DNA of 64,000 bases from Chryseolinea sp. (GCA_025923195.1 JAICGJ010000005.1:1-64000); one strand, 5' to 3'. Shown: positions 9,995-19,571, numbered from the stretch's first letter. Numbers and translations are program-made. Notes: generated by a model not told the origin, from the sequence alone.

Positions 9995-11176
9995 CTACAT
10001 GTTTTTTAGCCAGGCCTGGGGGTCTAAGGCCGTCGTGTTCTTAAAGATTTGAAAGCGCAATTCTGAGACGCCTTCAGGGTTTGAAAATATCTTTCCTATT
10101 TCCTGGTTAGTGACCACCTTCTGCCCAGCTCTCACAAAGACCTCTTTCAGTCCCGCATATACCGTGAGATAATCACCATGTTTAATGATAACGGTGCTAC
10201 CCAGACCCTGAATAAAGGCGACTCGCCGCACCTCACCTTCAAAAATAGATTTGACTTTTTCATTTTCTTTGGTCTGGATATTTACCCCATTATTCTGCTG
10301 CACTATCCCTTTAAGGACAGGATGGTTCTGCCGTCCAAACTTCTGGGAAACAAAACCCGAGGAAACCGGCCAGGTGAATTTATTTCGATTTTCTTCAAAC
10401 GAATTGGAAAGTAGTTCGGACTCGCCTGATTTCGCGCGGGCCGCTCGTTCCATTTCTTCTCTAATCAATTCTTCAATGAGCTTGTCGAGCCTTGCGACTA
10501 ATTTTTTGGTTGCTGCCAGATCCCGTTTGAGCTTTTTTTCTTCCCTCTCGAGCGAGCGCACCAGGTTGCTTTGTTTTTTCTTCAGATTGGTGAGGTTGTT
10601 ATTCTCATTGACAACTTCGTTTAGCAGTTTATTTTTTTCTTCGCGTCTGTTACGGATCTCACTGACCTGACCTGAGAGCTCGCCTTGAACCTTAACGATT
10701 TGATCGGCCTGAAGCTTTCGCGTTTGACCGTACTGCTCCATATAGCGCAGTCGCATAATGAGCTGGTCGAATGATTTGGCTGAGAACAGGAATGTTAGTC
10801 GCGTCGTGCTGTTACTTGCCTTTTGGGCTGCGAACAGCATGGCGATATACTCCTTCTTAAGCTTGTCAAGGTCATCTTCGAGCGCATTGATGATGTCATT
10901 GTTTTCAATGATCTCAGCATCAAGCAGACTTATTTCCCCCTTGATTGAAGTTATCAAATTTTCCTGGACTCGAATTCTCTGATTCAGGGCGCTGAGCTCG
11001 CCCAAGGAATTTTTCTTTTTAGTAGATGTCTCACCAATTATTTTTTCTACTTCCTTAATCTTTTCGAGACTTTCCTGCTTCTCCTTTTGAAGTTGGGATT
11101 TTGATTTCTGGGCTGAAGCAGAAAAAGTAAAAAAACACAAAATGAGCAGTACAGTTATGCGTCTACCTGCGCACAT
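9995..11176 (-). CDS. Murein hydrolase activator, EnvC-like, coiled coil plus M23 peptidase domain
   Basis: A secreted protein of about 393 residues, likely to activate an N-acetylmuramyl-L-alanine amidase at division or to act on peptidoglycan. From ATG 11176 it has the signal peptide RRITVLLILCFFTFSASAQ. Two long coiled coils follow, at about residues 20-110 and 150-240 (for example LQKEKQESLEKIKEVEKII), then a C-terminal M23/LytM domain at about 270-390 (NGVNIQTKENEKVKSIFEG, VIIKHGDYLTVYAGL). The canonical metal ligands of active LytM enzymes are not all visible, as expected of EnvC activators. Starts further upstream would lack a terminal signal peptide. The chosen ATG lies 14 bases inside the DUF4292 gene. 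Confidence 0.88.
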   Translation of the reverse strand: MCAGRRITVLLILCFFTFSASAQKSKSQLQKEKQESLEKIKEVEKIIGETSTKKKNSLGELSALNQRIRVQENLITSIKGEISLLDAEIIENNDIINALEDDLDKLKKEYIAMLFAAQKASNSTTRLTFLFSAKSFDQLIMRLRYMEQYGQTRKLQADQIVKVQGELSGQVSEIRNRREEKNKLLNEVVNENNNLTNLKKKQSNLVRSLEREEKKLKRDLAATKKLVARLDKLIEELIREEMERAARAKSGESELLSNSFEENRNKFTWPVSSGFVSQKFGRQNHPVLKGIVQQNNGVNIQTKENEKVKSIFEGEVRRVAFIQGLGSTVIIKHGDYLTVYAGLKEVFVRAGQKVVTNQEIGKIFSNPEGVSELRFQIFKNTTALDPQAWLKNM

Positions 11177-11918
11177 ATCGCTTAGGAATATTGAAGGGGA
11201 ACTTAAGCTCTTTATCACCAACTTCAGCTTTGTTGTATTCGAAAATAATAGTTGTATTCAATATTCCGGCTAGCGTTTTATAGAACAGGTTGATTGTTCC
11301 GTTGTATGGAAACAATTTGTTGCTCAAGGGCTGGAAATTGGAATAGTTGAGCAGCAACGAATTGTTCGTGTTGCCTTCCTTCATTTCAACCTTCTCAATT
11401 TTCATGCTGGCTGAGTTGATGTAGTTTGCTACGCTTATCGTCCCGATATTCTGCTTGAGCATGAAGAATGAAGTCTCTTGGACCACTTCATCGTCATTTG
11501 AACGAGGCGCTATCAAATTCCCCAACATGGCTGATTGAATAACGTCAAAGTTGATTTCGAAATTATACCGTTTTGAAAGTTCTCCATAGTCAAAAACGTA
11601 GTATTCTTTATCCACATTACTTACGATCGTTATGGAGTCCTTATTAATGAGTGCTTTTCCTCCTTGAACACCAATGACTGAGAAAGTCATCCAAATTACA
11701 CTGTCCTTTCTGACGCGTATATTGGCTTTCACGTCGCGCTCTTTCTTTGAATCCCGCAAGACCATCCGGGCTTTTCCCTGCAGGTATCCAAAATCAATTT
11801 CTTCAATGTTGAGTGCAGTTGCCGGTGCAGAAATAGTGGGCGGGCTTACAACTTTCTTGCTACACGAAACAGCAAGAAACGAACTTATGATAACAATAAG
11901 CCCTACCGTTTTATTCAT
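11163..11918 (-). CDS. DUF4292 family lipoprotein (LolA/LolB-like fold suspected)
   Basis: A 251-residue lipoprotein with signal and lipobox LAVSC near residue 19, preceded by MNKTVGLIVIISSFLA. The family is Bacteroidota-specific and of unproven role. Its pattern of alternating beta segments (GKARMVLRDSKKERDVKANI, DSVIWMTFSVIGVQGGKAL) resembles the half-barrel of lipoprotein carriers, which is an inference. It sits between a TPR protein and an EnvC-like protein, overlapping the TPR gene by 8 bases and the EnvC-like gene by 14 bases, so all three are probably made together. This context points to envelope biogenesis. Confidence 0.85.
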   Translation of the reverse strand: MNKTVGLIVIISSFLAVSCSKKVVSPPTISAPATALNIEEIDFGYLQGKARMVLRDSKKERDVKANIRVRKDSVIWMTFSVIGVQGGKALINKDSITIVSNVDKEYYVFDYGELSKRYNFEINFDVIQSAMLGNLIAPRSNDDEVVQETSFFMLKQNIGTISVANYINSASMKIEKVEMKEGNTNNSLLLNYSNFQPLSNKLFPYNGTINLFYKTLAGILNTTIIFEYNKAEVGDKELKFPFNIPKRYVRR

Positions 11919-13677
11919 ACATTTTCCGGTTCGCGATTTTTTTGTTTAAGATTTCACTATTGGCGTTCATCCCGCGGGCTTTTTGCCATTGCTGAACAGC
12001 ACCATTTACATCTCCAAGTTTAAAAAGAATATCACCATAATGCTCGAAATGTGTAGCATTTGCATTTCCTGTTTCGATTGCCCGCTCAATCACCTTTTTT
12101 GCTTCCTTAAATTTTTCACGCGTATACAAAACCCATGCATACGTGTCGAGGAAGGTAGGATTATCCGGATTATTTTTGGTCAATAAGGAAGACATTTTTT
12201 CCGCTTTCTCGAGGTTAGTTTTCCTAAGCGCTAAATAATAGCTGTAATTATTGAGCGCTGTATTGTTATTCGGATTGAATGTCAGTGATTCGTCATACGC
12301 CTTATCAGATTTCTCATAGGCCTTCGTGGAGTTATAAGCATCGCCAAGCAAATTGCTGATATCGCTCATAAAATTCGAATCAGATTGCGCCAGACGTTTA
12401 GCCTGCTCCAACGATCCAATAGCTTCTTCAAAGTGACGCCTGCGCAAATGGGCGAAGCCATGGAAGTAATGAAGCATTCCCTGATTCGGAAATAATTCCA
12501 AAGCTTCGTCAGCATGTTTGATGACATCATCAAATTGCTCCAACTCAATTTCTAGGTACAGTAAATTTTGCCAGACTTCATAGTTCACTTCTGTGGATTC
12601 AATCGCCATGGAGTATTGCTTCACCGCCTCCCGGTTCTTTCCCATCGCTAGATAAAGATCGCCGCCAATGACATGAACGTTGGGCTGTCCCGCATGTTGA
12701 CTGTTCAATTTTTCAAAGAGAGCAAGCGCAAAATTTTCTTTTTCAAGATCTGAAATCTTCTTGACTTTATTTTGGTTTAGCTCAGCATTATACGAGGCTA
12801 GTATAATAATCTTGCTGCTTAGCTCGATGGCTGAGTCATCAAAGAGCGTTAACAGCAGAGGCCTTGCCTTTTCTTCCTGATTGTTATCGCGGTACATTCC
12901 GGCCAGGAGCATTTGGGCATTTCCGGCCTCCTTATTTTCCTGAGTGAATCTCTCAAGGTATTTGATGGCATCGCTACGATACCCTTTTTGGGAAAGAATT
13001 TCCGCAAATGCCATTACATAACGCTCTTCGCCAGGGAAAGCATTGATCAGTTTTTCACCCTCCACAATGCCTTCTTTAACTTTGCCCTGCTCGATTAATA
13101 TTCGCATTTTTTGGACAGAAGAGATTTCAGAAATGCCTAAAGCATTTTCAGCCCGATTGTAGGTCTTGATAGCCTCATCGAACTTATTGGCGTATTGATA
13201 AACTGCAGCCAGCTCGTATAGATACTCCTCGGTACCTGGCACCTCCTGTAATAAAGTTTCGTACGCCCATGCGGCTTTATCAAATTTTGTCAGGCCACCG
13301 TAAATATTCGCAGCCAACACATAGAAGTATTTATTCTTCTTTTCCAGTTTCAACGCACTTTCTATGCTGAACGAAGCTTTTAGCAAGTCTTCCTGCTTGT
13401 TGTTTCTGGATAAGACTTCCGCTATTTTGTAATGTATTGTCGCGTTGTCAGGGGTGATTTCCAGTGCACGCTGGTAGTACAACAACGCTTTGGCGTAGTC
13501 TTCTAAAATAAAAAATTTTTCACCCTCGGTAAAGTAAAATTCTGCCTCTCTCAGTTTTAGCCCAGTAGCATACACGTCGCCCGCTTCTTTCTTTTTCCGC
13601 TGGCCCGAAACCATAAACGGTGCCGTGAGGATAAGCACGGCTATCAATCCTGCGGTATATGCCGTTGATATTTTCAA
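11911..13677 (-). CDS. Secreted tetratricopeptide repeat protein
   Basis: A 588-residue protein with an N-terminal signal (STAYTAGLIAVLILTAPFMVSG) and about ten TPR units, for example KALLYYQRALEITPDNATIH and SDKAYDESLTFNPNNNTALN. TPR arrays bind partner proteins, so this is probably a scaffold on the periplasmic side. The first codon is TTG at 13675-13677; it overlaps the stop of the upstream nucleotidyltransferase gene as TTGA, a coupling arrangement, and the next Met is after the signal peptide. It overlaps the DUF4292 gene by 8 bases. No enzymatic motif was seen. Confidence 0.88.
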   Translation of the reverse strand: MKISTAYTAGLIAVLILTAPFMVSGQRKKKEAGDVYATGLKLREAEFYFTEGEKFFILEDYAKALLYYQRALEITPDNATIHYKIAEVLSRNNKQEDLLKASFSIESALKLEKKNKYFYVLAANIYGGLTKFDKAAWAYETLLQEVPGTEEYLYELAAVYQYANKFDEAIKTYNRAENALGISEISSVQKMRILIEQGKVKEGIVEGEKLINAFPGEERYVMAFAEILSQKGYRSDAIKYLERFTQENKEAGNAQMLLAGMYRDNNQEEKARPLLLTLFDDSAIELSSKIIILASYNAELNQNKVKKISDLEKENFALALFEKLNSQHAGQPNVHVIGGDLYLAMGKNREAVKQYSMAIESTEVNYEVWQNLLYLEIELEQFDDVIKHADEALELFPNQGMLHYFHGFAHLRRRHFEEAIGSLEQAKRLAQSDSNFMSDISNLLGDAYNSTKAYEKSDKAYDESLTFNPNNNTALNNYSYYLALRKTNLEKAEKMSSLLTKNNPDNPTFLDTYAWVLYTREKFKEAKKVIERAIETGNANATHFEHYGDILFKLGDVNGAVQQWQKARGMNANSEILNKKIANRKMYE

Positions 13678-14684
13678 TGCTGTGTTATTGAATTGAAATC
13701 CCCCAAGCTTAAGTCTTGGACGGAGCCTTCAAAAATAGTGAAATTCCCCAACATGCTGTTGTCCAACATGGCGTTTCGAAGTGTTGCCTCCTTTTGGATG
13801 ATCGAATTTTTAATGCGACAATCGACTATGCGGGAGTTTTCACCAACCGAAACATACGGCCCAACGACGGAATTTTCGATAATAACGCCGTCGCCGACGA
13901 AACATGGTGGGATTATAAGGGCGTTAATCAATTTTATCTTTTTGGATATGAGGTTCTGGTCCTTTATGAATTCCAGGTAACGCTGATTGGTTTGAACTGT
14001 AACATCCTTATTGCCGCAGTCAAGCCACTCCGCCACTAAACCAGGTACCAACTTGGCACCTTTTTTACTGAAATTCTGCAAAGCAGAGGTAAATTGAAAT
14101 TCGCCCTTATCCTTAATATTATTGTCTATCAGATACTGCATTTCATTAGCCAACGCTTGACCATCCTTGAAAAAATATATGCCAATGATGGCAAGATCAG
14201 AAACGAACTCAGAAGGTTTTTCCACCAAATCGACAATTTCACCGTTTTCGTTGACACGTACGACCCCAAACTGCGATGGTTCTTCAACACGCTGGACCCA
14301 AATGATTCCATCCTGGTTGGTATCGAGTTTAAATTCGGCCCTAAACAAAGTGTCTGCAAACGCAACAATGACCTTCCCTCTAAATAATTCTTTCGCAAAT
14401 AGGAGAGCATGTGAGATACCCATGGCCTGCTCCTGATAATATATTTTACCAGTTGCTCCAACCTCTTTAGCTATTGCTTTTAGACTTTCTTCCACGTGTT
14501 TTCCAAAGCCAGGATGAACGATAAATCCAATGTTATCAATTTTTTCCGGACAAACTTTGGCAATATCTTCCACTAGCCGATGCACGATGGGTTTTCCTGC
14601 TATGGGTAAAAGTGGTTTGGGAGTGGTGAGGGTGTGCGGCCGTAATCGTTTGCCGAGACCAGCCATGGGAATAATAATATTCAT
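13674..14684 (-). CDS. Sugar-1-phosphate nucleotidyltransferase with left-handed beta-helix tail
   Basis: Makes a nucleotide-sugar from a sugar-1-phosphate and NTP. The 336-residue protein has the Rossmann-like nucleotidyltransferase domain with the signature MAGLGKRLRPHTLTTPKPLL, the later DLVEKPSEF motif, and at about 240-330 a hexapeptide-repeat beta-helix (IENSVVGPYVSVGENSRI). This pattern resembles glucose-1-phosphate thymidylyl- or uridylyltransferases and mannose-1-phosphate guanylyltransferases; the exact sugar and base cannot be read. Start ATG at 14682-14684. It follows the flippase by 37 bases, which suggests a polysaccharide pathway. Confidence 0.9.
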   Translation of the reverse strand: MNIIIPMAGLGKRLRPHTLTTPKPLLPIAGKPIVHRLVEDIAKVCPEKIDNIGFIVHPGFGKHVEESLKAIAKEVGATGKIYYQEQAMGISHALLFAKELFRGKVIVAFADTLFRAEFKLDTNQDGIIWVQRVEEPSQFGVVRVNENGEIVDLVEKPSEFVSDLAIIGIYFFKDGQALANEMQYLIDNNIKDKGEFQFTSALQNFSKKGAKLVPGLVAEWLDCGNKDVTVQTNQRYLEFIKDQNLISKKIKLINALIIPPCFVGDGVIIENSVVGPYVSVGENSRIVDCRIKNSIIQKEATLRNAMLDNSMLGNFTIFEGSVQDLSLGDFNSITQH

Positions 14685-14721
14685 GCAGTCGCAGTTAGTT
14701 CATGGTAAAACTAGAAAAAAT

Positions 14722-16164
14722 TCAATTTGTTAGCGGCCGTAGTTGTTTCTTTTCAATGAAATAGACTATCATGATGTAGAGTAACAATACCCCAAGATGA
14801 AAGGCTGTGGCGGCCCATTGATCGATCAAAACCAGGCCGTTAACAATGTATACCAGGAGTGTGGTGACAACAATGTATCCCAGACTTTTAGCAATGTTAT
14901 ATGGGATGGGATAGAATTTTTGCCCCAACGCATAGCATATGGCGGCCATCGATAAATAGCAAAGCAGCGTTGCCCAGCTGCTGCCCATATACCCAGCAAT
15001 GGGTATCAGCACATAATTTGCCACGATCGTGATAATAGCTCCCGCAACTGTAATAATGGTCGCATAATGAGTTTTATCGGTCAGCTTGAACCAGACCGTG
15101 AAGTTGTAATAAATACCTTGGAAAAGGTAACCCACTAGCAAGATGGGTACTACGGGAAGGCCCGGCCAATATTTGCTATCGCCCAAGAAATATTTTAAAA
15201 TGTCGAGATTGGTTCCGACGGCCAGAAGAAGTATGCAACAAACAATTACAAAATAGTGGTTGACCCTTGCAAATAGCAGGGGCGATTGTTTGTCCGATGC
15301 ATTCGAGAAAAAAAAGGGCTCTGCTGCATATCGGAATGCCTGGATCGCAAGACCCATGAGCACCGAAAGCTTGTAGCAAGCGCTAAAAATTCCAAGTGCA
15401 TACTTAGAGCTTTGCCCGGGATAGAAGTTTGGGGGAAGCCACCAATCCAAGGTTTGACGGGAAAACATTTCACTGGTCATTCCAGCCAGTCCGGTAATCA
15501 TGATCGGATAAGCATAGCTTAACATTGCTGGTGATATCTCCCTGTCGATCGCGGGCCGCCAACTAAGCAATGTTCTCCAAAAAAACAGCAGGTAAAATGC
15601 ATTCGCGACCAGATTGGCAATTACGATGTAGGCTATCCCAACGGACGGATCATACGCAACTTTAAGAAAGTAGATATTCAGTCCTATGAGGATTAAAACA
15701 TTCAGTATTTTCCCAATGGCAAACTGCGTAGCTTTTTTCTGCAGGCGCAGTCGGGCAAAGGGTATGGCGACAACAGCATCTATGAACATGATGATCACAA
15801 ACCATATAATGAGGTTGCTGTGACCGGAAATGTCGAGCACGTCCGCCAGTTCATTGGCATTCAAGATCAGCAGGACTGAGAGAACCAGACTGATGAAGAC
15901 GACTGCGCTTTGTGCAAGATTAAAAACCCTTTTTTCGTCTGCTCCGGGCTTGGTCGCGTATCGAAAATAGGCTGTTTCCATCCCAAACATATAAATGACG
16001 TTGAATACGGCCACATACGCGAGTATCTTACTCAAGATACCGTATTCCTCAGGGTAAAACACATCGGTATGAAGTCGTACAAGCAAAAAGTTCAGAAAGC
16101 GCGGAATGATGCTTCCCAATCCATAGAGAACTGTTTCTCCCGCAAGTTTTTTTAGTTTGCCCAT
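14722..16164 (-). CDS. Polysaccharide biosynthesis flippase (MATE/Wzx-like)
   Basis: A 480-residue integral membrane protein predicted to flip lipid-linked oligosaccharides across the inner membrane. It has about 12-14 hydrophobic helices. The N-terminus LAGETVLYGLGSIIPRFLNF and the following LVRLHTDVFYPEEYGILSKI match the polysaccharide-transport family. The ATG at 16162-16164 begins the protein directly at the conserved first helix. It is the second gene of the envelope cluster, 66 bases after the enoyl-CoA hydratase gene and 37 bases before the nucleotidyltransferase. Confidence 0.92.
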   Translation of the reverse strand: MGKLKKLAGETVLYGLGSIIPRFLNFLLVRLHTDVFYPEEYGILSKILAYVAVFNVIYMFGMETAYFRYATKPGADEKRVFNLAQSAVVFISLVLSVLLILNANELADVLDISGHSNLIIWFVIIMFIDAVVAIPFARLRLQKKATQFAIGKILNVLILIGLNIYFLKVAYDPSVGIAYIVIANLVANAFYLLFFWRTLLSWRPAIDREISPAMLSYAYPIMITGLAGMTSEMFSRQTLDWWLPPNFYPGQSSKYALGIFSACYKLSVLMGLAIQAFRYAAEPFFFSNASDKQSPLLFARVNHYFVIVCCILLLAVGTNLDILKYFLGDSKYWPGLPVVPILLVGYLFQGIYYNFTVWFKLTDKTHYATIITVAGAIITIVANYVLIPIAGYMGSSWATLLCYLSMAAICYALGQKFYPIPYNIAKSLGYIVVTTLLVYIVNGLVLIDQWAATAFHLGVLLLYIMIVYFIEKKQLRPLTN

Positions 16165-16230
16165 GAAGTGGCCGTATAGGTTAACCGTTAGTTATCGTAG
16201 GAGTCAAAATAAAAAAATCGGTTAACATGT

Positions 16231-17007
16231 TTAGCTTCCCCTGAAAACAGGTTGTCGCTTCTCGATAAAGGACCTGGTGCCTTCCTTGAAATCATCGGTC
16301 ATTGTGCTTGCGGCAAAATTCTCGGACTCGACTGAATAGCCGACATTCTCGTAACTAAACCCAGCATTTACGCTTCTAATGATCCGGGCTATAGCGATAG
16401 GACTTTTGGAGACGATCTTTGCCATTAAAGAGCCAGCCAGAGCCATCAGTTCTTCACGATTCGCTACAACATGATTGACAAGGCCCGCTGCCAGTGCCTC
16501 GCGAGCTGAAATTGGATCGCCGGTCAGCATTAACTCTAATGCCCTGCCTCTCCCCAAAAGTTGCGTTAGCCGCTGGGTTCCCCCGTATCCCGGCATTATC
16601 CCAAGGTTGATTTCAGGTTGACCTAACCTAGCGGTTTCAGTCGCTATTCGAATGTGACAGGCCATCGCGAGCTCACAGCCACCTCCCAAGGCAACTCCGT
16701 TGATTGCCGCAATAATGGGTTTAGGGCAGTCCTCTATTCTCCGGAGCAAGTGTTGTCCATTTATGGCAAGTTCCAAGGCCTTGTCGCGACTCAAGGCCGC
16801 CAATTCTTTGATGTCGGCACCTGCAACGAAGGCCCTTTCACCGTCGCCAGTAAGTATCAGTCCTCTGAACTTGTCATTTTTATAGAGATCATCTATGACC
16901 TCTCGTAGTTCTTCCAGAAGCTTGGAATTTAAAGCATTTAGGGCGTGTGGGCGCGTTATCGTCGCAATAAGAACCTGATTATTGAGTTGAAACTGAAAGT
17001 ATTCCAT
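16231..17007 (-). CDS. Enoyl-CoA hydratase/isomerase family protein
   Basis: A crotonase-family enzyme of about 258 residues, acting on acyl-CoA esters in the cytoplasm, most likely in fatty-acid beta-oxidation. Visible motifs are the CoA-binding oxyanion-hole region FVAGADIKELAAL and IAAINGVALGGGCELAMACH, the catalytic Glu segment GQPEINLGIMPGYGGTQRL, and the C-terminal FKEGTRSFIEKRQPVF. Both catalytic Glu residues of true hydratases appear present. The ATG at 17007 is preferred to an upstream GTG at 17052, because family members start close to this point. Confidence 0.93.
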   Translation of the reverse strand: MEYFQFQLNNQVLIATITRPHALNALNSKLLEELREVIDDLYKNDKFRGLILTGDGERAFVAGADIKELAALSRDKALELAINGQHLLRRIEDCPKPIIAAINGVALGGGCELAMACHIRIATETARLGQPEINLGIMPGYGGTQRLTQLLGRGRALELMLTGDPISAREALAAGLVNHVVANREELMALAGSLMAKIVSKSPIAIARIIRSVNAGFSYENVGYSVESENFAASTMTDDFKEGTRSFIEKRQPVFRGS

Positions 17008-17426
17008 AGTATCCCGGAAAGAATGACGCAACTTATTTAGCTTTTCGTTCACTAGAAAAGGATTTTGTTAAAAAAGGTACATCCCATGTCCATTGCAATT
17101 TTGGCAAAATTTCTCTCAAAATGGGCCTCACATCGACCGATTACCTCCAACGGAGAGGCCCCGCCACAAGCTTTTCAACCATTGTTACCGGCCAAAATGC
17201 CAAATGGCAAAGATTTAGCATATTGCCTAATTGGTAAACTCATATACCCGAACAGGCGTCACGCGGTTGGAGAGTTTATTGCCTTAATCATGAAAATCTA
17301 ACCAATTAATAAATAGTATTGAATCAGCCGTTTTTTTAACCATGATACCAGATAATATAGCAGACTATTTGGGTCTTTGTGCAGTAAGGGATGGTTGGAG
17401 AGGTTAACTGGACTCAATCCGAACGT
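17008..17426. other. Intergenic region with no recognised gene
   Basis: About 420 bases between the minus-strand enoyl-CoA hydratase gene and the plus-strand type IX cargo gene. An open frame at 17065-17301 has an implausible composition and no family resemblance, so it is not called. Two short inverted matches are visible (GGCCTC near 17124 with GAGGCC near 17154; TGCC-AAA-TGGCA near 17200), but neither has a T-run. Promoters for both flanking genes must lie here, although no full consensus was found. Confidence 0.5.
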
Positions 17427-18530
17427 ATGCAACGTGTACTTTTAATCTTACTTCTAGCGTCATTTGCCTCCGTGGCGTACTCACAAACGTGTACAGTTAC
17501 CGGCACCAGTCCGTTGAACTGGGTAAATCCAGGCCCTAATTGTAGCGAAGGAGGAAACGCCGGGAGCGCGACGATATTAGTAATACCGGCAGGTTTTACT
17601 CTTACATTTGACTCAAATGGTGATACATGGTCGGGTACGAGAATAGATGTTTATGGAACACTATTGATTGACAAGGACGTCACAATAAACAGTAGCATAA
17701 CTGTCTATGACGGGGGTAGGCTTGAGTTGTTGGCCAAATTAAGTATGGGTGCCGGATCAGGATGTGGGTATGGTCTATCCATTAAACCCGGTGGTACCGT
17801 TGATGTTGGTGGGACGGGCTCCGATCGATTGAGCATTTGCGGTGTGGAATTAATGAAGGGAAACGGAAGCTGTAATAGTTGTGGTGGTGATAACTCGGGC
17901 GATTGTGCTTATGACGGTACTCCATATTGCGAACCAACGGGCGGTTTCACAGGTCCGTTAGGTTACGACGAGGATGGATATGACGTAGTGCTACCTATCA
18001 CCCTTGCTAGCATAGACGCTCATGCCTCGGATCATGCTATTGAGTTAGATTGGTCTACCGCCTCCGAGATAAACTTTAATTATTTTGTTATTGAACATTC
18101 TATAGATGGTCGCAATTTCGATAGCCTTGGCGTTGTATTTGGAGCAGGTAATAGCAAAACGCTATTGAAATATTCGTTCTCGGATTTAAGCCCTTTAATC
18201 GGCAAAAATTACTACAGGCTTAGATCGGTTGATCATGATCTCACCTTTGAATATTCACCTCTGGTAGGTGCAGAATTTAAAGGCAAAAAAAACGTGGTTA
18301 TTTATCCAAACCCTACTGCCAGTGGTGGCATTAACGTTCGAATGAATTTCTCCCCCCAAGAGGGAGATCGAATCGAGATTTACAACAATCTCGGTTTGAA
18401 ACTAGTGGAGTATCCTGTCGCCGATTACGAAAATGCCTTGCAGTTTAATAGCTCAATAAAACAAGGATCTTATCTATTGCGCTACGTTTCAAACGCGCAT
18501 ACACAAGTGATTAGGTTTTTCACCAAGTAG
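17427..18530 (+). CDS. Secreted protein with type IX C-terminal sorting domain
   Basis: About 367 residues, with a signal peptide (MQRVLLILLLASFASVAYSQ) and a C-terminal sorting domain that starts at VVIYPNPTASGGINV and ends TQVIRFFTK, the mark of type IX secretion cargo. The middle, residues of about 30-160, is rich in Gly, Ser, Cys and Asp and resembles a beta-helical surface region (IDVYGTLLIDKDVTINSSI). A second beta-sandwich segment with ASEINFNYFVIEHSIDG is often found just before such sorting domains. Start ATG 17427 is chosen over 17391 because it puts the signal peptide at the end. The function of the passenger is unknown. It is transcribed towards tdh. Confidence 0.85.
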   Translation: MQRVLLILLLASFASVAYSQTCTVTGTSPLNWVNPGPNCSEGGNAGSATILVIPAGFTLTFDSNGDTWSGTRIDVYGTLLIDKDVTINSSITVYDGGRLELLAKLSMGAGSGCGYGLSIKPGGTVDVGGTGSDRLSICGVELMKGNGSCNSCGGDNSGDCAYDGTPYCEPTGGFTGPLGYDEDGYDVVLPITLASIDAHASDHAIELDWSTASEINFNYFVIEHSIDGRNFDSLGVVFGAGNSKTLLKYSFSDLSPLIGKNYYRLRSVDHDLTFEYSPLVGAEFKGKKNVVIYPNPTASGGINVRMNFSPQEGDRIEIYNNLGLKLVEYPVADYENALQFNSSIKQGSYLLRYVSNAHTQVIRFFTK

Positions 18531-18545
18531 TAAAGAGAACAAACT

Positions 18546-19490
18546 CTAAAACGCGGATAAGTTTCTAAGGATATCTGTTGTCATTTCTTGCAAGTCAAAC
18601 TCGGGTTTCCATCCCCAATCTCCGCGCGCCCGTGAATCATCAATAGAATTCGGCCAGGTATCAGCAATCTCCTGCCTGAAATCGGGACGATAGGTGATCT
18701 GAAATTCCGGAATGTGCTTTGTTATCGCAGCAGCGATTTCGGCAGGGCAGAAACTCATCGCCGAAATATTGTAAGCGGATCGCACCTTGATCCGTTCTGC
18801 AGGCGTTTCCATAAGGTCAATCGTAGCTTTAACAGCATCCTCCATATACATCATCGGCAAATATGCATCGCGTTTGAGAAAGCATTCATATTTCTTTTCT
18901 TTCAAGGCTGCTAGAAAAATTTCAACGGCATAATCAGTCGTGCCGCCACCGGGTTGCGCTTTATATCCTATCAATCCTGGATATCGCAGACTGCGTACAT
19001 CCAGTCCGTATCTTCGCCAATACCACTCGCACCATCGTTCACCAGCCTGTTTGCTGATTCCGTAGATTGTAACCGGATCCATGATGGTGTCCTGCGGAGT
19101 GTGGTCCTTTGGTGTAGAGGGGCCGAACACAGCGATAGAACTTGGCCAGTACACTTTTTCAATTTTCGATGCGACTGCTTCATCGAGCACATGAATAAGA
19201 CTTTCCATGTTCAGTCTCCAGGCAGATTTTGGATTTTTCTCTCCACTGGCAGAAAGTACAGCTGCTAAATGATATAGCTGCGTGAATTTGTTTTTCTGCA
19301 AAAGGGCTTGAAGCTGTTTGGGTTTCATCACATCAAGGAGTTCGAAATTTCCCTGTGCCAAAATTCCCTGAGGCTCTTTAATGTCAGTGGCAATGATGCG
19401 ATCTTTACCATAGACCTTCCAAAAGCCCTGTATCAATTCTGTTCCCAACTGACCGCCTGCGCCGATGACAAGAATTTTTTCCTTCTTCAT
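18546..19490 (-). CDS. tdh: L-threonine 3-dehydrogenase, short-chain dehydrogenase (NAD-dependent epimerase) type
   Basis: Oxidises L-threonine to 2-amino-3-ketobutyrate using NAD. The 314-residue protein has the Rossmann motif VIGAGGQLGTELIQGF, the active-site Ser context YWPSSIAVFGPSTP, the catalytic YGISK motif, and the PGLIGYKAQPGGGTTDYAVE segment typical of the epimerase-type threonine dehydrogenases known from cold-adapted Flavobacterium. It is divergent from the kbl operon 80 bases away, and the product is Kbl's substrate, so the two form a threonine degradation pathway to glycine and acetyl-CoA. Start ATG at 19488-19490. The minus-strand motif TAAATTTG at 19516-19523 fits a -7 element. 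Confidence 0.9.
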   Translation of the reverse strand: MKKEKILVIGAGGQLGTELIQGFWKVYGKDRIIATDIKEPQGILAQGNFELLDVMKPKQLQALLQKNKFTQLYHLAAVLSASGEKNPKSAWRLNMESLIHVLDEAVASKIEKVYWPSSIAVFGPSTPKDHTPQDTIMDPVTIYGISKQAGERWCEWYWRRYGLDVRSLRYPGLIGYKAQPGGGTTDYAVEIFLAALKEKKYECFLKRDAYLPMMYMEDAVKATIDLMETPAERIKVRSAYNISAMSFCPAEIAAAITKHIPEFQITYRPDFRQEIADTWPNSIDDSRARGDWGWKPEFDLQEMTTDILRNLSAF

Positions 19491-19571
19491 GATTTTCCGA
19501 TGGTGCGCGAAATTACAAATTTAGGGTTAGCCTTTGTCTTCGGTCGCTTAAGCTTTTACTAAATTAGCGGC

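Noticed and set aside
11177..11221. Longer N-terminus of the EnvC-like protein
   Set aside because: It would place 15 residues before the signal peptide and overlap the DUF4292 gene by 59 bases.
17065..17301. Open frame of 78 codons in the intergenic region
   Set aside because: Implausible composition, no homology recognised and no start context; left as non-coding.
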